A DNA stretch of 64,000 nucleotides from Kitasatospora sp. NBC_01246. Lineage in GTDB: Bacteria; Actinomycetota; Actinomycetes; Streptomycetales; Streptomycetaceae. The position numbers and the translations under genes were made by a program. Below are positions 53,122 to 61,797 of the stretch, in pieces. The notes beneath the pieces are model-generated. The model was not told the DNA's origin, did no database searches, and saw nothing but the letters and a program-made list of their open reading frames with translations. The DNA lies in contig NZ_CP108484.1 of the NCBI RefSeq assembly GCF_036226505.1, positions 2,480,001 to 2,544,000 on the forward strand. The letters run 5' to 3'. How positions within the stretch are numbered: the stretch's first letter is position 1; each line of letters begins with the position of its first letter.

Positions 53122-53844
53122 ATGACCTACCTGACCCCCCGCCTCGCCCTGGTCGGCGACCGCTCCCCCGCCGTCCGCTCGCACGCCCGCGTGCCCGGGC
53201 TGCTCGACGCCCTCGCCACCCGCGACCAGCTCGCCCTGGACGCCTACTGGATCCCCACCGGGGACGCCGGGGCACCGGGCGCCCTCGACGGCTTCGACGC
53301 CGTCTGGCTGCTCCCGGGCAGCCCCTACCGCAGCGAAGCGGGCGCGCTGGCCGCCGTCCGCACCGCCCGCGAGCGGGGCATCCCGTTCCTCGGCACCTGC
53401 GCCGGCTTCCAGCACGCCGTGGTGGAGTACGCGCGCAACGTCTGCGGCATCGACGGCGCGGCGCACGGCGAGAGCCACCCCGACGAGGACGACCTGGTGA
53501 TCGTGCCGCTCAGCTGTTCACTGGTCGGGCACGAGGGCGCGGTGCGGATCGCCCCCGGCACCCTCGCCGAACGCGTGCTCGGGGAGACCCGGACGCTGGA
53601 GCGCTACCACTGCCAGTACGGGCTGAACCCGGCCTACCTGGAGCGGCTGCGCTCGCCCGGGCTGCGGTTCAGCGGTACGGACGAGGCCGGCGAGCCGCGG
53701 ATCCTCGAACTGCCGGAGCACCCCTTCTTCCTGGCCTCGCTCTTCCAGCCCGAACTGGCCGGGGACGGCACCCGGGCGCACCCCTTCGTCCGGGCGCTGG
53801 CCGCCGCGGCGGTCGAGCACGCCGGCGCGGCCGCCCGCGCCTGA
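53122..53844 (+). CDS. CTP synthase C-terminal region-related amidotransferase-like protein
   Basis: 240 residues, a class-I glutamine-amidotransferase fold alone, without a synthase. Nucleophile elbow FLGTCAGFQHAVVEY near residue 90 and FQPELAG near 210 are present, plus VPLSCSLVGHEGAVRI and YHCQYGLNP, features of the family catalogued as CTP synthase C-terminal region-related (seleno)proteins. The usual His-x-Glu of GATases seems replaced by QPE. Start ATG 53122 lies 6 nt after CAGGAT. Control by the divergent LysR is likely; the substrate is unknown. Confidence 0.85.
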   Translation: MTYLTPRLALVGDRSPAVRSHARVPGLLDALATRDQLALDAYWIPTGDAGAPGALDGFDAVWLLPGSPYRSEAGALAAVRTARERGIPFLGTCAGFQHAVVEYARNVCGIDGAAHGESHPDEDDLVIVPLSCSLVGHEGAVRIAPGTLAERVLGETRTLERYHCQYGLNPAYLERLRSPGLRFSGTDEAGEPRILELPEHPFFLASLFQPELAGDGTRAHPFVRALAAAAVEHAGAAARA

Positions 53845-53893
53845 ACCGGCCGCACCTGAGCCGGCCGCCGGGGTGCGGGCGGGAACGGCGGGC

Positions 53894-54448
53894 TCACATC
53901 GGCAGCGACCGCAGCCGCACCGGCCCGTCGGGCAGCCGCGCCCCCTCGGTCAGCGGTGTCCACATGGTCCGCAGCGGCATCGGTACGACCCGCCCGCCCG
54001 GCTGCTCCACCAGCACCTCACCCGCCGTCTCCCGCCAGCCGAGCCGCTCGTAGAGCGCGACCAGCGGCGGCCGGCAGAACAGCAGCGCGTACCGCGGGCC
54101 CAGCGTCCGGGCGTGCGCCAGGGCCGCGCCGACCACCACCCGGGCCAGGCCCCGGCCCCGGGCGTCGGGGGCGACGGCCACGCCGCCGACCCCCACCGCC
54201 TCGGTGTCCGTCCCGCCGACCGTCAGCGGCAGCGGCAGCAGGCCGGCGTGGGCGACCAGGCGGCCGTCCGCCGCCCGGACGCCGAAGTGGATCTCCTTCG
54301 GCAGCCAGGTCAGGCCGGTGTGCGCGACCCCGAAGGGATCGTCACCGGCGCCCAGGATCTCTTCGAGGTCGCGCCGGGCGTACTCGGCGAGGCGAACGGC
54401 AGCGGGTGCGGATGCGGATGCGGCGGCGGGTGCGGGGTGATCGGCCAT
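53894..54448 (-). CDS. GNAT family N-acetyltransferase
   Basis: 184 residues. Acetyl-CoA loop APDARGRGLARVVV near residue 96 and YERLGWRETAGEVLV near 145. The order VGGVAVAPDARGRGLA resembles aminoglycoside 2'-N-acetyltransferase-like proteins, but the family resemblance alone does not show antibiotic modification. ATG 54448; 38 bp behind coaE on the same strand, possibly co-transcribed. Confidence 0.82.
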   Translation of the reverse strand: MADHPAPAAASASAPAAVRLAEYARRDLEEILGAGDDPFGVAHTGLTWLPKEIHFGVRAADGRLVAHAGLLPLPLTVGGTDTEAVGVGGVAVAPDARGRGLARVVVGAALAHARTLGPRYALLFCRPPLVALYERLGWRETAGEVLVEQPGGRVVPMPLRTMWTPLTEGARLPDGPVRLRSLPM

Positions 54449-54486
54449 CCCCCCATGATCGCCTTCCCGGCCGGCTTCGAGAAGGG

Positions 54487-55083
54487 TCAGCCCTGACGGG
54501 CCTTCAACGCGTTCCAGACCTCGTCGACCCGGGGGGCGAGTGCCTCCAGCGGTCCGCTGTTGTCGATCACCACGCCCGCGACGGCCAGCCGGTCGGCCCG
54601 GGAGGCCTGCGCGGCCATCCGGGCCCGGGCCTCCTCCTCGGTCATGCCGCGCAGCCGGACCAGCCGGTCGATCCGCACCTCGTCGTCGGCGTCGACCACC
54701 AGCACCAGGTCGTACAGCGGGGCGAGACCGTTCTCCGCCAGCAGCGGGACGTCGTGCACCACCACCGCGTCCGGGGCGGCGGCCGCCTCCAGCTCGGCGG
54801 ACCGGGCCCGGACCAGCGGGTGGACGATCGCGTTCAGCGCCCGCAGCCGCTCGGGGTCGGCGAAGACGACGGCGCCGAGCGCCGGGCGGTCCAGCGCACC
54901 GTCCGGCCGCAGCACGCCCTCACCGAACTCGGCCACCACGGCACCCAGGCCGTCCGTCCCGGGGGCGACCACCTCACGGGCGATCACGTCCGAGTCCACG
55001 ATCACCGCGCCGTGGGCGGCGAGCAGCCGCGACACCTCGCTCTTGCCCGCACCGATGCCACCCGTCAGTCCGATCTTCAGCAT
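54487..55083 (-). CDS. coaE: Dephospho-CoA kinase
   Basis: 198 residues. P-loop [13 protein letters not shown] at 5-17, [10 protein letters not shown] near 30, HPLVR near 87 and the [19 protein letters not shown] lid segment near 130 mark CoaE, the last step of CoA synthesis (ATP-dependent phosphorylation of the ribose 3'-OH). ATG 55083 is leaderless, TAGCCT 6 nt upstream. Actinobacterial genomes often place it near rpsA, and rpsA is 5 kb away here. No fused UPF0157 domain, unlike mycobacterial CoaE. Confidence 0.95.
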   Translation of the reverse strand: MLKIGLTGGIGAGKSEVSRLLAAHGAVIVDSDVIAREVVAPGTDGLGAVVAEFGEGVLRPDGALDRPALGAVVFADPERLRALNAIVHPLVRARSAELEAAAAPDAVVVHDVPLLAENGLAPLYDLVLVVDADDEVRIDRLVRLRGMTEEEARARMAAQASRADRLAVAGVVIDNSGPLEALAPRVDEVWNALKARQG

Positions 55084-55131
55084 GGCGCCAGGCTACCGGC
55101 GCCCCCGGCCCGCGGTCAGCCCCGACCGGGC

Positions 55132-55773
55132 TCAGTCCAGGTCGAGGCTCTCGCCGTCCCCGAGGGTGCGCAGCTCGGCGCCCGTCCCCGGGCCGCCGGG
55201 GCCGACCAGGCGGGTGTGCACGGCCAGGCCCGCCGGGCTGAGCACCGCGTCGTGGATCGGCAGCGCCCGGCGCGGGCCCGCCTCCCGGACGTAGTCGACC
55301 AGTTCGGAGACCTTGGTCCAGGGGGCGGCGATCGGGAGCAGCAGCGTCTCCACGACGTGCGGCGGCACGGTCAGCGCGTCACCGGGATGGAAGAGCCGGC
55401 CGTCGAAGAGGAAGCCGATGTTCTTCACCGGCGGGATGTCCGGGTGGATCACCGCGTGCCACTCGCCGTGCACGGAGACCTCGATCCCGCCGATCTCGAA
55501 GGCGTCGCCCTCGCCGACCACCGCGACCCGAGGGGCGACGCCCTCCAGCTGGTCGGCGACCGCTCGGTTGGTCCAGACCCGCAGCGCCGGGTCGGCCTCC
55601 AGAGCGGCGCGCAGCCGGGCCTCCTCGAAGTGGTCGGCGTGCTCGTGGGTGATCAGCACCGCGTCCGCGCCTGCGAAGGCGGCGGGGTCGGTGAACATCC
55701 CGGGGTCGACGACGACGGTGGTGCCGCCGTGCTCCAGGCGGACGCAGGCATGGCCGAACTTGGTGATTCGCAT
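55132..55773 (-). CDS. MBL-fold metallo-hydrolase (UlaG-like)
   Basis: 213 residues. Metal-binding motif THEHADHFEEARL near residue 44, then HAVIHPDIPP and FHPGDALTVPP, the compact form of UlaG-type beta-lactamase-fold hydrolases. ATG 55773 lies 6 nt after TACGGT (leaderless), and the -10 overlaps one arm of a dyad. It is divergent from a MarR gene 61 bp away and thus probably repressed by it. Substrate unknown; such enzymes hydrolyse lactones, phosphodiesters or N-acylphosphatidylethanolamines. Confidence 0.88.
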   Translation of the reverse strand: MRITKFGHACVRLEHGGTTVVVDPGMFTDPAAFAGADAVLITHEHADHFEEARLRAALEADPALRVWTNRAVADQLEGVAPRVAVVGEGDAFEIGGIEVSVHGEWHAVIHPDIPPVKNIGFLFDGRLFHPGDALTVPPHVVETLLLPIAAPWTKVSELVDYVREAGPRRALPIHDAVLSPAGLAVHTRLVGPGGPGTGAELRTLGDGESLDLD

Positions 55774-55782
55774 GGGAAAACC

Positions 55783-55812
55783 GTACAGCAAGGCTGTGCA
55801 GTTTCGCTGTAC
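55783..55812. promoter_or_regulatory. Dyad in the MBL/MarR divergent promoter
   Basis: GTACAGC (55783-55789), 16 nt, GCTGTAC (55806-55812), perfect 7-bp arms. The left arm overlaps the MBL -10 box (55780-55785); the right arm is 10 bp upstream of the marR -10 (TAGACT, 55823-55828). Position suits repression of both genes by the MarR product. Confidence 0.55.
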
Positions 55813-55834
55813 ACCTGAGCGCTAGACTTCTCCC

Positions 55835-56293
55835 ATGACCAGCGACACCGCAGGCGGCCGCAACACCGCCGCCGCTCCGCGTCCGGAGACCCTCGAACTG
55901 GCCGCCGACCTCCGCGCCGCCGTCGGCGACCTGGTCCGCGCGCTCCGCCCCGGCGACACCCTGCCGCAGAACCAGGCGGGCGTCCTCGGCCTGCTGATCC
56001 GCGACGGGCAGGCCCTCACCGTCAGCGAACTCGCCACCCGCCAGCGCGTCCGCCACCAGTCGATGGCCCGCACGGTCGCCCTGCTCACCGGGGCCGGCCT
56101 GGTCACCCAGGAGCCGCACGCCACCGACGGACGCAAGCTGCTCGTCTCCCCCACCGGGGCCGGCCGCGCCGCCCTCGCCGAGCAGCGCGCCCGCCGCGAG
56201 GCCCGGATCGCCACCGCCATCGAGGCCCGACTCACCCCCGGGGAGCGGGAGACCCTCCGCGACGCCGTCGCCCTGCTGCGCCGCCTGCCCTGA
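55835..56293 (+). CDS. MarR family transcriptional regulator
   Basis: 152 residues. HTH segment LTVSELATRQRVRHQSMART near residues 62-81 and wing HATDGRKLLVSPT. ATG 55835 is leaderless (TAGACT 6 nt upstream). Divergent from the MBL-fold hydrolase with a shared dyad, so auto- and hydrolase repression is likely. Lacks redox Cys, so it is probably ligand- rather than oxidation-controlled. Confidence 0.88.
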   Translation: MTSDTAGGRNTAAAPRPETLELAADLRAAVGDLVRALRPGDTLPQNQAGVLGLLIRDGQALTVSELATRQRVRHQSMARTVALLTGAGLVTQEPHATDGRKLLVSPTGAGRAALAEQRARREARIATAIEARLTPGERETLRDAVALLRRLP

Positions 56294-56363
56294 CCGCCGC
56301 GCACGGCGGCGGGCAACTCCCCGGAAAGGGAGCGGTTCTGACGTCCTGCTAGGGTCCGAACCC

Positions 56364-57425
56364 GTGACAGACAGGGCTCAGCAGCAGTACGAGGCCATGC
56401 GGGGCCACTTCCACCGGGCCGCCGAGCAGCGCGGCTTCGTGCTCGACCCCGCGCAGGAACCGCCGGTCGAACGGCTCAGCCGGCTCGCGGGCGAACTGGC
56501 CCGCCCGACCTGGCGGCTGCGGCAGCCACCACGGCACCTCTACCTCTGGGGACCGGTCGGCCGCGGCAAGAGCTGGCTGGTGGACACCTTCCTCGACGGC
56601 CTGCCCACCCCGCGCAAGCGCCGGCTGCACTTCCACGACTTCTTCCGCCGGCTGCACGAGGGCGTCGCGCAGGAGTCCCACGCCCACCGGGAGGGCTCCG
56701 CGGTCGACCGGGCCGTCGACGAGCTGCTCGGGGACTGCCGGCTGCTGGTCTTCGACGAGTTCCACGCCCACGACGCGGGCGACGCCATGCTGGTCGCCCG
56801 TCTGTTCACCACCCTGCTCAACCGCCGGACCACCCTGGTGACCACGTCCAACTACCCGCCCGACGGGCTGATGCCGGACCCGCTCCACCACCACCTCTTC
56901 GAGCCGACGATCAGGCTGATCACCGAACGGATGGACGTCCTGGGCGTCTGCGGGGCGGTGGACTTCCGGCGGCAGCCGCGCGCCGAGGACGCCCGGCAGC
57001 GCTTCCCCCGCGGCGCCCGGCTGCTTCCGGGGACGGAGCGGGCCGCGGGCCTCACACCGCCCCGGCCCGAGGAGGCCACCGCGGTGACGGCGCACCACCG
57101 CGCGCTGCCGGCCCGGGCGGTCCGCGACGACCTGGTCTGGCTCGGTTTCGACGAGCTGTGCGAGGGCCGCACCGCCGTACCTGACTACCTGGTGCTCGCC
57201 GAGCGCTTTCCCACGCTCGTCCTGGACGGTGTGCCGCCGCTGGCCACCGCCTCCTCCGACGCGCGCCAGCGCTTCGCCAACCTGGTCGACGTCTGCTGCG
57301 ACCGCGACACCCGCCTGGTGCTGATCGGCGCCGACCCGCTCGCCGGACTGCCCGCCGGCTCCGGTCTGCTGCGCGACCTCGACCGCACCACCAGCCGGCT
57401 CGCCCTGCTCCGGCAGCCCGGCTGA
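56364..57425 (+). CDS. zapE: Cell division protein ZapE / AFG1-like ATPase
   Basis: 353 residues. Walker A WGPVGRGKSWL near residue 62, the HFHDFFRRLHEGV segment near 90 and Walker B LLVFDEFHAHD near 130, then NYPPDGLMPDPLHHHLFEP, diagnostic of the AFG1/LACE1/ZapE family. In E. coli ZapE destabilises FtsZ rings under stress; the actinobacterial protein is less studied. GTG 56364, with TAGGGT 8 nt upstream. Its TGA abuts the TGA of the opposing MMPL gene in the palindrome TGATCA (57423-57428). Confidence 0.92.
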   Translation: MTDRAQQQYEAMRGHFHRAAEQRGFVLDPAQEPPVERLSRLAGELARPTWRLRQPPRHLYLWGPVGRGKSWLVDTFLDGLPTPRKRRLHFHDFFRRLHEGVAQESHAHREGSAVDRAVDELLGDCRLLVFDEFHAHDAGDAMLVARLFTTLLNRRTTLVTTSNYPPDGLMPDPLHHHLFEPTIRLITERMDVLGVCGAVDFRRQPRAEDARQRFPRGARLLPGTERAAGLTPPRPEEATAVTAHHRALPARAVRDDLVWLGFDELCEGRTAVPDYLVLAERFPTLVLDGVPPLATASSDARQRFANLVDVCCDRDTRLVLIGADPLAGLPAGSGLLRDLDRTTSRLALLRQPG

Positions 57426-59660
57426 TCAGGTGTTCGCACCCACCCCGGCGCCGGCCAGGTCGTGGACGGGGGCCCGCGGCACCGGCAGCACGGCCGGCTC
57501 GATGGCCGGCAGTTCGACGTGCTCGCTGAGGCCGAACCGCCGGTGCAGCCGCCGCAGCGGAGCCGGGGCCCACCAGTTGAACTCGCCGAAGAGGCTCATC
57601 GCGGCGGGCACCAGCAGGCAGCGGACCAGGGTGGCGTCCACCGCCACGGCGACGGCCAGCGCGATGCCCATCTGCTTGACCATCAGCATGTCGCCGAGCG
57701 CGAATCCGGCGAAGACGATCACCATCAGCAGGGCCGCCGAGGTGATGATCTTCCCGCTGCGCTGGACGCCCAGTTCGACCGCCCGGGTACAGCTGTGCCC
57801 CTTGTCCCGCAGTTCCTTGATCCGGGCGAGCAGGAACACCTCGTAGTCCATCGACAGGCCGAACGCGAAGGCGAAGACCAGCACCGGGATGAACGTCTCC
57901 AGCCCGCCCGTGGGGCTGAAGCCGAGCAGACCGCTGAACCAGCCGTCCTGGAAGACCAGGGTGAGCGCGCCCAGGGAGGCGCCGAGCGAGAGCAGGTTCA
58001 TCAGCAGGGCCTTGACCGGCATCACCAGCGAGCCCGTCATCAGGAAGAGCAGCACCAGCGTCCCGAGCGCCACCAGGCCGAGCGCGATCGGGCCCCGGGT
58101 GAGCAGTTCGTGCTGGAAGTCGACCACCGAGGCGGCCCCGCCGGTGACGTAGGTGGTGAGCCCGCTCCGGTCGGCGCGCAGCTCCTTGACCACCTGTTCG
58201 GCCTCGGCGCCCTGGGGATCGCCGTGCACCAGCACGTCGACGGTGGAGAGCCGGTCGCCGACCGGGGTCACCGCCCGGACGCCGTCCACTCCGGGCAGCT
58301 TGGCGACCACGTCGTCCGCGTACGCCTGGGCCACCGGCGCGCCGCCCTCGACGACCACGGTGATCGGGGCCTGGGCGGACTGCGGGAAGCGCTGGTCGAT
58401 GGTCTCGGCGACCTGCCGGCCGGCCGAGGAGGCGGGCAGCACGGCGGCCCCGGAGGTCCGCATGTCGGCGTGCAGGAACGGCGCCCCGGCGGCCATCAGC
58501 AGCGCGGTGCAGGCGAGGGCGACGGGGACGGCGCGCTTGCGGACCCGGCGGACGGTGCGGCTGAAGAATCCCTCGTCGGGGACGGGCGCGCTCGGTGCCT
58601 TGATCCGGCTCCCGGCGAAGCCGAGCAGCGCGGGTATCAGGGTCAGTGCCGCCGCCACGGCGATCACCACCACGCTGACTCCGGCGGCGGCGACCGCGCC
58701 GAGCACCGGGCTGGTGAAGACGAAGAGGCCGGAGAGCGCCACGGCGACGGTCAGTCCGGAGAAGGCCACCGTCCGGCCCGCGGTGGCGGCGGTCCGTTCG
58801 ACGGCGGCGGCGATGCCCGCGCCGTGCCCGCGTTCCTCGCGGAAACGATTCACCATGAGCAGTGCGTAGTCGATCGACAGGCCCAGTCCCAGCACGGTGG
58901 CGATCGGCAGCACGCTGGTGTCGATGTCCATGATCCTGCTGAACCCGAACATGGCCAGCAGCGCGCCGCCCACCGAGGCGACCGCGCCGATCACCGGCAG
59001 GCTGGCGGCGGCCAGGCCGCCGAAGACCAGCACCATGACGACCAGGGTGAGCGGCAGGGTGACGATCTCGCCGAACCGGGTGTCCTTCTCGGTCTGCTTC
59101 TTGACCTCCTGCTCCAGCACGAGGTCGCCGCCGACGGTGACCTCGGCCCCGTCCGCCCGGATCCCGGCGAGGCGCTGGCCGACGGCGTCGGTCTGCGCGG
59201 CGGTGCTGCCGTCGGCCATCCGGACCGAGACCAGGCCGGCGTCGCCGTCGGCCGAGCGCAGCGCGGCGGCGGCCGGGCCGGGGCCGTAGGCGTCGCTGAC
59301 CGAGGAGACCCCCGGCAGTGCGGCGATCTCGGCGGTGGCGCGGGTGACGGCGTCCCGGACCCCCGGGTCGTCGACGGGCCTGCCGTCCACCACCGCGGTC
59401 ACCGTGCCCCGGGCCGGGTCGGCCGCGGTGACCACCGCGCTGCCGCGGTCGGCCTCGGAACTGGCCGAGGAGGCACCGGCGACGGACCCCTCGAACACCC
59501 GGCCGCCGATCAGGACCCCGACCACCAGGACGACGGCCCAGAGACCGAGGACCCACCGCCGGTGCCGGAAGCAGAACCGGCCGAGGGCAGCGAGCCGCCC
59601 GTCGACCTGACGGCCGGCGGACGTGCGGATGGGGGGTGTCACTGCGGTGCTACGGCGCAT
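57426..59660 (-). CDS. MMPL family RND-type transporter
   Basis: 744 residues, two MMPL repeats. LGLGLSIDYALLMVNRFREE near residue 250 and FGLSMDYEVFLLARIKE near 625 are the paired proton-path motifs, with the large external loops between. Similar in class to the protein at 26905-29079 but clearly diverged, so not a recent copy. Start at 59660 was taken from the frame; ATG with no strong ribosome-binding site. A near palindrome around AGGGCCTAGGTCCT (59725-59738) upstream may be its operator. Substrate probably lipid or drug. Confidence 0.9.
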   Translation of the reverse strand: MRRSTAVTPPIRTSAGRQVDGRLAALGRFCFRHRRWVLGLWAVVLVVGVLIGGRVFEGSVAGASSASSEADRGSAVVTAADPARGTVTAVVDGRPVDDPGVRDAVTRATAEIAALPGVSSVSDAYGPGPAAAALRSADGDAGLVSVRMADGSTAAQTDAVGQRLAGIRADGAEVTVGGDLVLEQEVKKQTEKDTRFGEIVTLPLTLVVMVLVFGGLAAASLPVIGAVASVGGALLAMFGFSRIMDIDTSVLPIATVLGLGLSIDYALLMVNRFREERGHGAGIAAAVERTAATAGRTVAFSGLTVAVALSGLFVFTSPVLGAVAAAGVSVVVIAVAAALTLIPALLGFAGSRIKAPSAPVPDEGFFSRTVRRVRKRAVPVALACTALLMAAGAPFLHADMRTSGAAVLPASSAGRQVAETIDQRFPQSAQAPITVVVEGGAPVAQAYADDVVAKLPGVDGVRAVTPVGDRLSTVDVLVHGDPQGAEAEQVVKELRADRSGLTTYVTGGAASVVDFQHELLTRGPIALGLVALGTLVLLFLMTGSLVMPVKALLMNLLSLGASLGALTLVFQDGWFSGLLGFSPTGGLETFIPVLVFAFAFGLSMDYEVFLLARIKELRDKGHSCTRAVELGVQRSGKIITSAALLMVIVFAGFALGDMLMVKQMGIALAVAVAVDATLVRCLLVPAAMSLFGEFNWWAPAPLRRLHRRFGLSEHVELPAIEPAVLPVPRAPVHDLAGAGVGANT

Positions 59661-59724
59661 GTGCGGGGGTGCCTAGCGTGCGGGGCCGGAGTGAACGACC
59701 CGTCGGGCAACTCATCCCAAGGTA

Positions 59725-59738
59725 GGGCCTAGGTCCTG
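59725..59738. promoter_or_regulatory. Near-palindrome upstream of the MMPL gene
   Basis: AGGGCCTAGGTCCT is a 14-bp near-palindrome centred on CCTAGG. It lies 65-78 bp upstream of the MMPL start, in a region with relatively few GC bases. A repressor site is possible; no regulator is adjacent. Confidence 0.3.
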
Positions 59739-59817
59739 AATCACCCATAGGCACCCGATGAGCCCCTTATCACAAAAATCCAGCGGATAAGGAACAAATA
59801 AGTGAATGCCCAAAACA

Positions 59818-59851
59818 ATGAGCCCCACCCGGAGTTCCGGGTGGGGCTCAT
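59818..59851 (-). terminator. rpsA intrinsic terminator
   Basis: Perfect 15-bp arms (59818-59832, 59837-59851), loop AGTT, followed in the rpsA direction by TTGTTTTGGG. One of the few hairpins in the window with a T-run, 44 bp after the rpsA stop. Confidence 0.92.
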
Positions 59852-59894
59852 CGGTCAAGCGGCTATGCGCAGGGCACTAGCCAAGGGCGAGAGC

Positions 59895-61385
59895 TCAGCT
59901 CTGGCCGCCCGCCAGCTTCTCGCGCAGGGCAGCCAGGGCCTCGTCCGAAGCGAGAGCGCCGGAGCCCTCGTCGCTGCTGGAGGAGTACGAGCCACCGGCG
60001 GCGGCGGCGACAGCGTCGCCACCCTCGGCAGCGGCCTCGGCGTCGGCCTCGCGGCTCTTGATGACCTGGGCCTGGTGCTGCTCGAAGCGGGACTGCGCCT
60101 CGGCGTACTGGCGCTCCCACTCCTCACGCTGCTTCTCGAAGCCGGGCAGCCAGTCGTTCGCCTCGGGGTCGAAGCCCTCCGGGTAGATGTAGTTGCCCTG
60201 GTCGTCGTACGAAGCGGCCATGCCGTACAGGGTCGGGTCGAACTCGACCTCGGCCGGGTTGGCACCGAGGGCCTCGTTGGCCTGCTTCAGCGAGAGGCTG
60301 ATGCGACGACGCTCGAGGTCGATGTCGATGACCTTGACGAAGATCTCGTCGCCGACCTGGACGACCTGCTCCGGGATCTCGACGTGGCGCTCGGCCAGCT
60401 CGGAGATGTGGACCAGACCCTCGATGCCCTCGTCCACGCGGACGAACGCACCGAACGGAACCAGCTTGGTGACCTTACCCGGAACGACCTGGCCGATCTG
60501 GTGGGTACGGGCGAACTGCTGCCACGGGTCCTCCTGGGTCGCCTTCAGCGACAGGGAGACGCGCTCGCGGTCCATGTCAACGTCGAGAACCTCGACGGTG
60601 ACCTCCTGGCCGACCTCGACAACCTCGGACGGGTGGTCGATGTGCTTCCAGGACAGCTCGGAGACGTGAACCAGACCGTCGACGCCGCCGAGGTCCACGA
60701 ACGCACCGAAGTTGACGATCGAGGAGACGACGCCGGAGCGCACCTGACCCTTCTGCAGGGTGGTGAGGAAGGTCTGGCGGACCTCGCTCTGGGTCTGCTC
60801 CAGCCAGGCACGGCGGGACAGGACCACGTTGTTGCGGTTCTTGTCCAGCTCGATGATCTTGGCCTCGAGCTCCTTGCCCACGTAGGGCTGGAGGTCGCGG
60901 ACGCGGCGCATCTCGACGAGCGAGGCCGGCAGGAAGCCACGGAGGCCGATGTCGAGGATGAGACCACCCTTGACGACCTCGATGACGGTACCGGTGACGA
61001 TGCCGTCCTCTTCCTTGATCTTCTCGATCGTGCCCCAGGCGCGCTCGTACTGAGCACGCTTCTTGGACAGGATGAGACGACCCTCCTTGTCCTCCTTCTG
61101 GAGAACCAGGGCCTCGATGTTGTCCCCGACGGAGACGACCTCGTGCGGGTCGACGTCGTGCTTGATCGAGAGCTCACGGGACGGGATGACGCCCTCGGTC
61201 TTGTAACCGATGTCGAGGAGCACCTCGTCACGGTCGACCTTCACGATGACGCCCTCGACGATGTCGCCATCGTTGAAGTACTTGATGGTCTCGTCGATCG
61301 CGGCGAGGAACGCTTCCGCGTCGCCGATGTCGTTGACCGCGACCTGCGGGGTGGTGCTGAGGGAGGAGTCGGTGGGGCTCGTCAT
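59895..61385 (-). CDS. rpsA: 30S ribosomal protein S1
   Basis: 496 residues with four S1 RNA-binding repeats (around 35-105, 120-190, 205-275 and 290-360; each opens GxIVxGxV-like, for example GDIVEGVIVKVDRDEVLLDI) and an acidic Ser/Ala tail, the actinobacterial S1 form (E. coli has six repeats). It helps unfold mRNA at the ribosome. ATG 61385 has GGAGCCC about 10 nt upstream. The promoter at 61600-61628 gives an about 200-nt leader, where autoregulation by S1, as in E. coli, may act. Leaderless mRNAs, frequent here, need S1 less. Confidence 0.97.
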   Translation of the reverse strand: MTSPTDSSLSTTPQVAVNDIGDAEAFLAAIDETIKYFNDGDIVEGVIVKVDRDEVLLDIGYKTEGVIPSRELSIKHDVDPHEVVSVGDNIEALVLQKEDKEGRLILSKKRAQYERAWGTIEKIKEEDGIVTGTVIEVVKGGLILDIGLRGFLPASLVEMRRVRDLQPYVGKELEAKIIELDKNRNNVVLSRRAWLEQTQSEVRQTFLTTLQKGQVRSGVVSSIVNFGAFVDLGGVDGLVHVSELSWKHIDHPSEVVEVGQEVTVEVLDVDMDRERVSLSLKATQEDPWQQFARTHQIGQVVPGKVTKLVPFGAFVRVDEGIEGLVHISELAERHVEIPEQVVQVGDEIFVKVIDIDLERRRISLSLKQANEALGANPAEVEFDPTLYGMAASYDDQGNYIYPEGFDPEANDWLPGFEKQREEWERQYAEAQSRFEQHQAQVIKSREADAEAAAEGGDAVAAAAGGSYSSSSDEGSGALASDEALAALREKLAGGQS

Positions 61386-61599
61386 TAGGAAAAGGGCTCC
61401 GGTACGGACATGAAGTCGTAGGTAATGCCACGCGGAGGGCCCGTATCGCTCCCACCGAAAGCCGGACAGCCAAGAACACGGCGCACCGAAACATCCCGCA
61501 CAGCGAGAAATCGATGTCCGTCTTGCGACCGTGGGGTCTTCGACAGATGCGAGCGCGACCTGCTCCGTCCGAGGCGCGCAGGCCCGCAGCGCAACTTGT

Positions 61600-61628
61600 A
61601 GCATACGGGGACGGCCAGGCACGGTCAA
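61600..61628 (-). promoter_or_regulatory. rpsA promoter
   Basis: Minus strand: TTGACC (61623-61628), 17-bp spacer, TATGCT (61600-61605). Close to the HrdB consensus and the best promoter in the window. Expected start about 61592. Confidence 0.8.
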
Positions 61629-61797
61629 CGCCAAGGGCGCCAAGACGGTGGAGGCCGGTATGGATCAGGCCATATCCTCCGATTGCGCACCTATGGTGGC
61701 GGCCGCAGGAAGCCCTTCCCCGGATGCCACCGCCTGGATCCGGGCCCTGACGGGCCGGCTCGCGGCAGCGGCGCTTCCGCAGACCACACCCTACGCG

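Noticed and set aside
57426..59660. Recent duplicate of the MMPL gene at 26905-29079
   Set aside because: Same family but low visible identity outside the two motif regions, so ancient paralogues at best.
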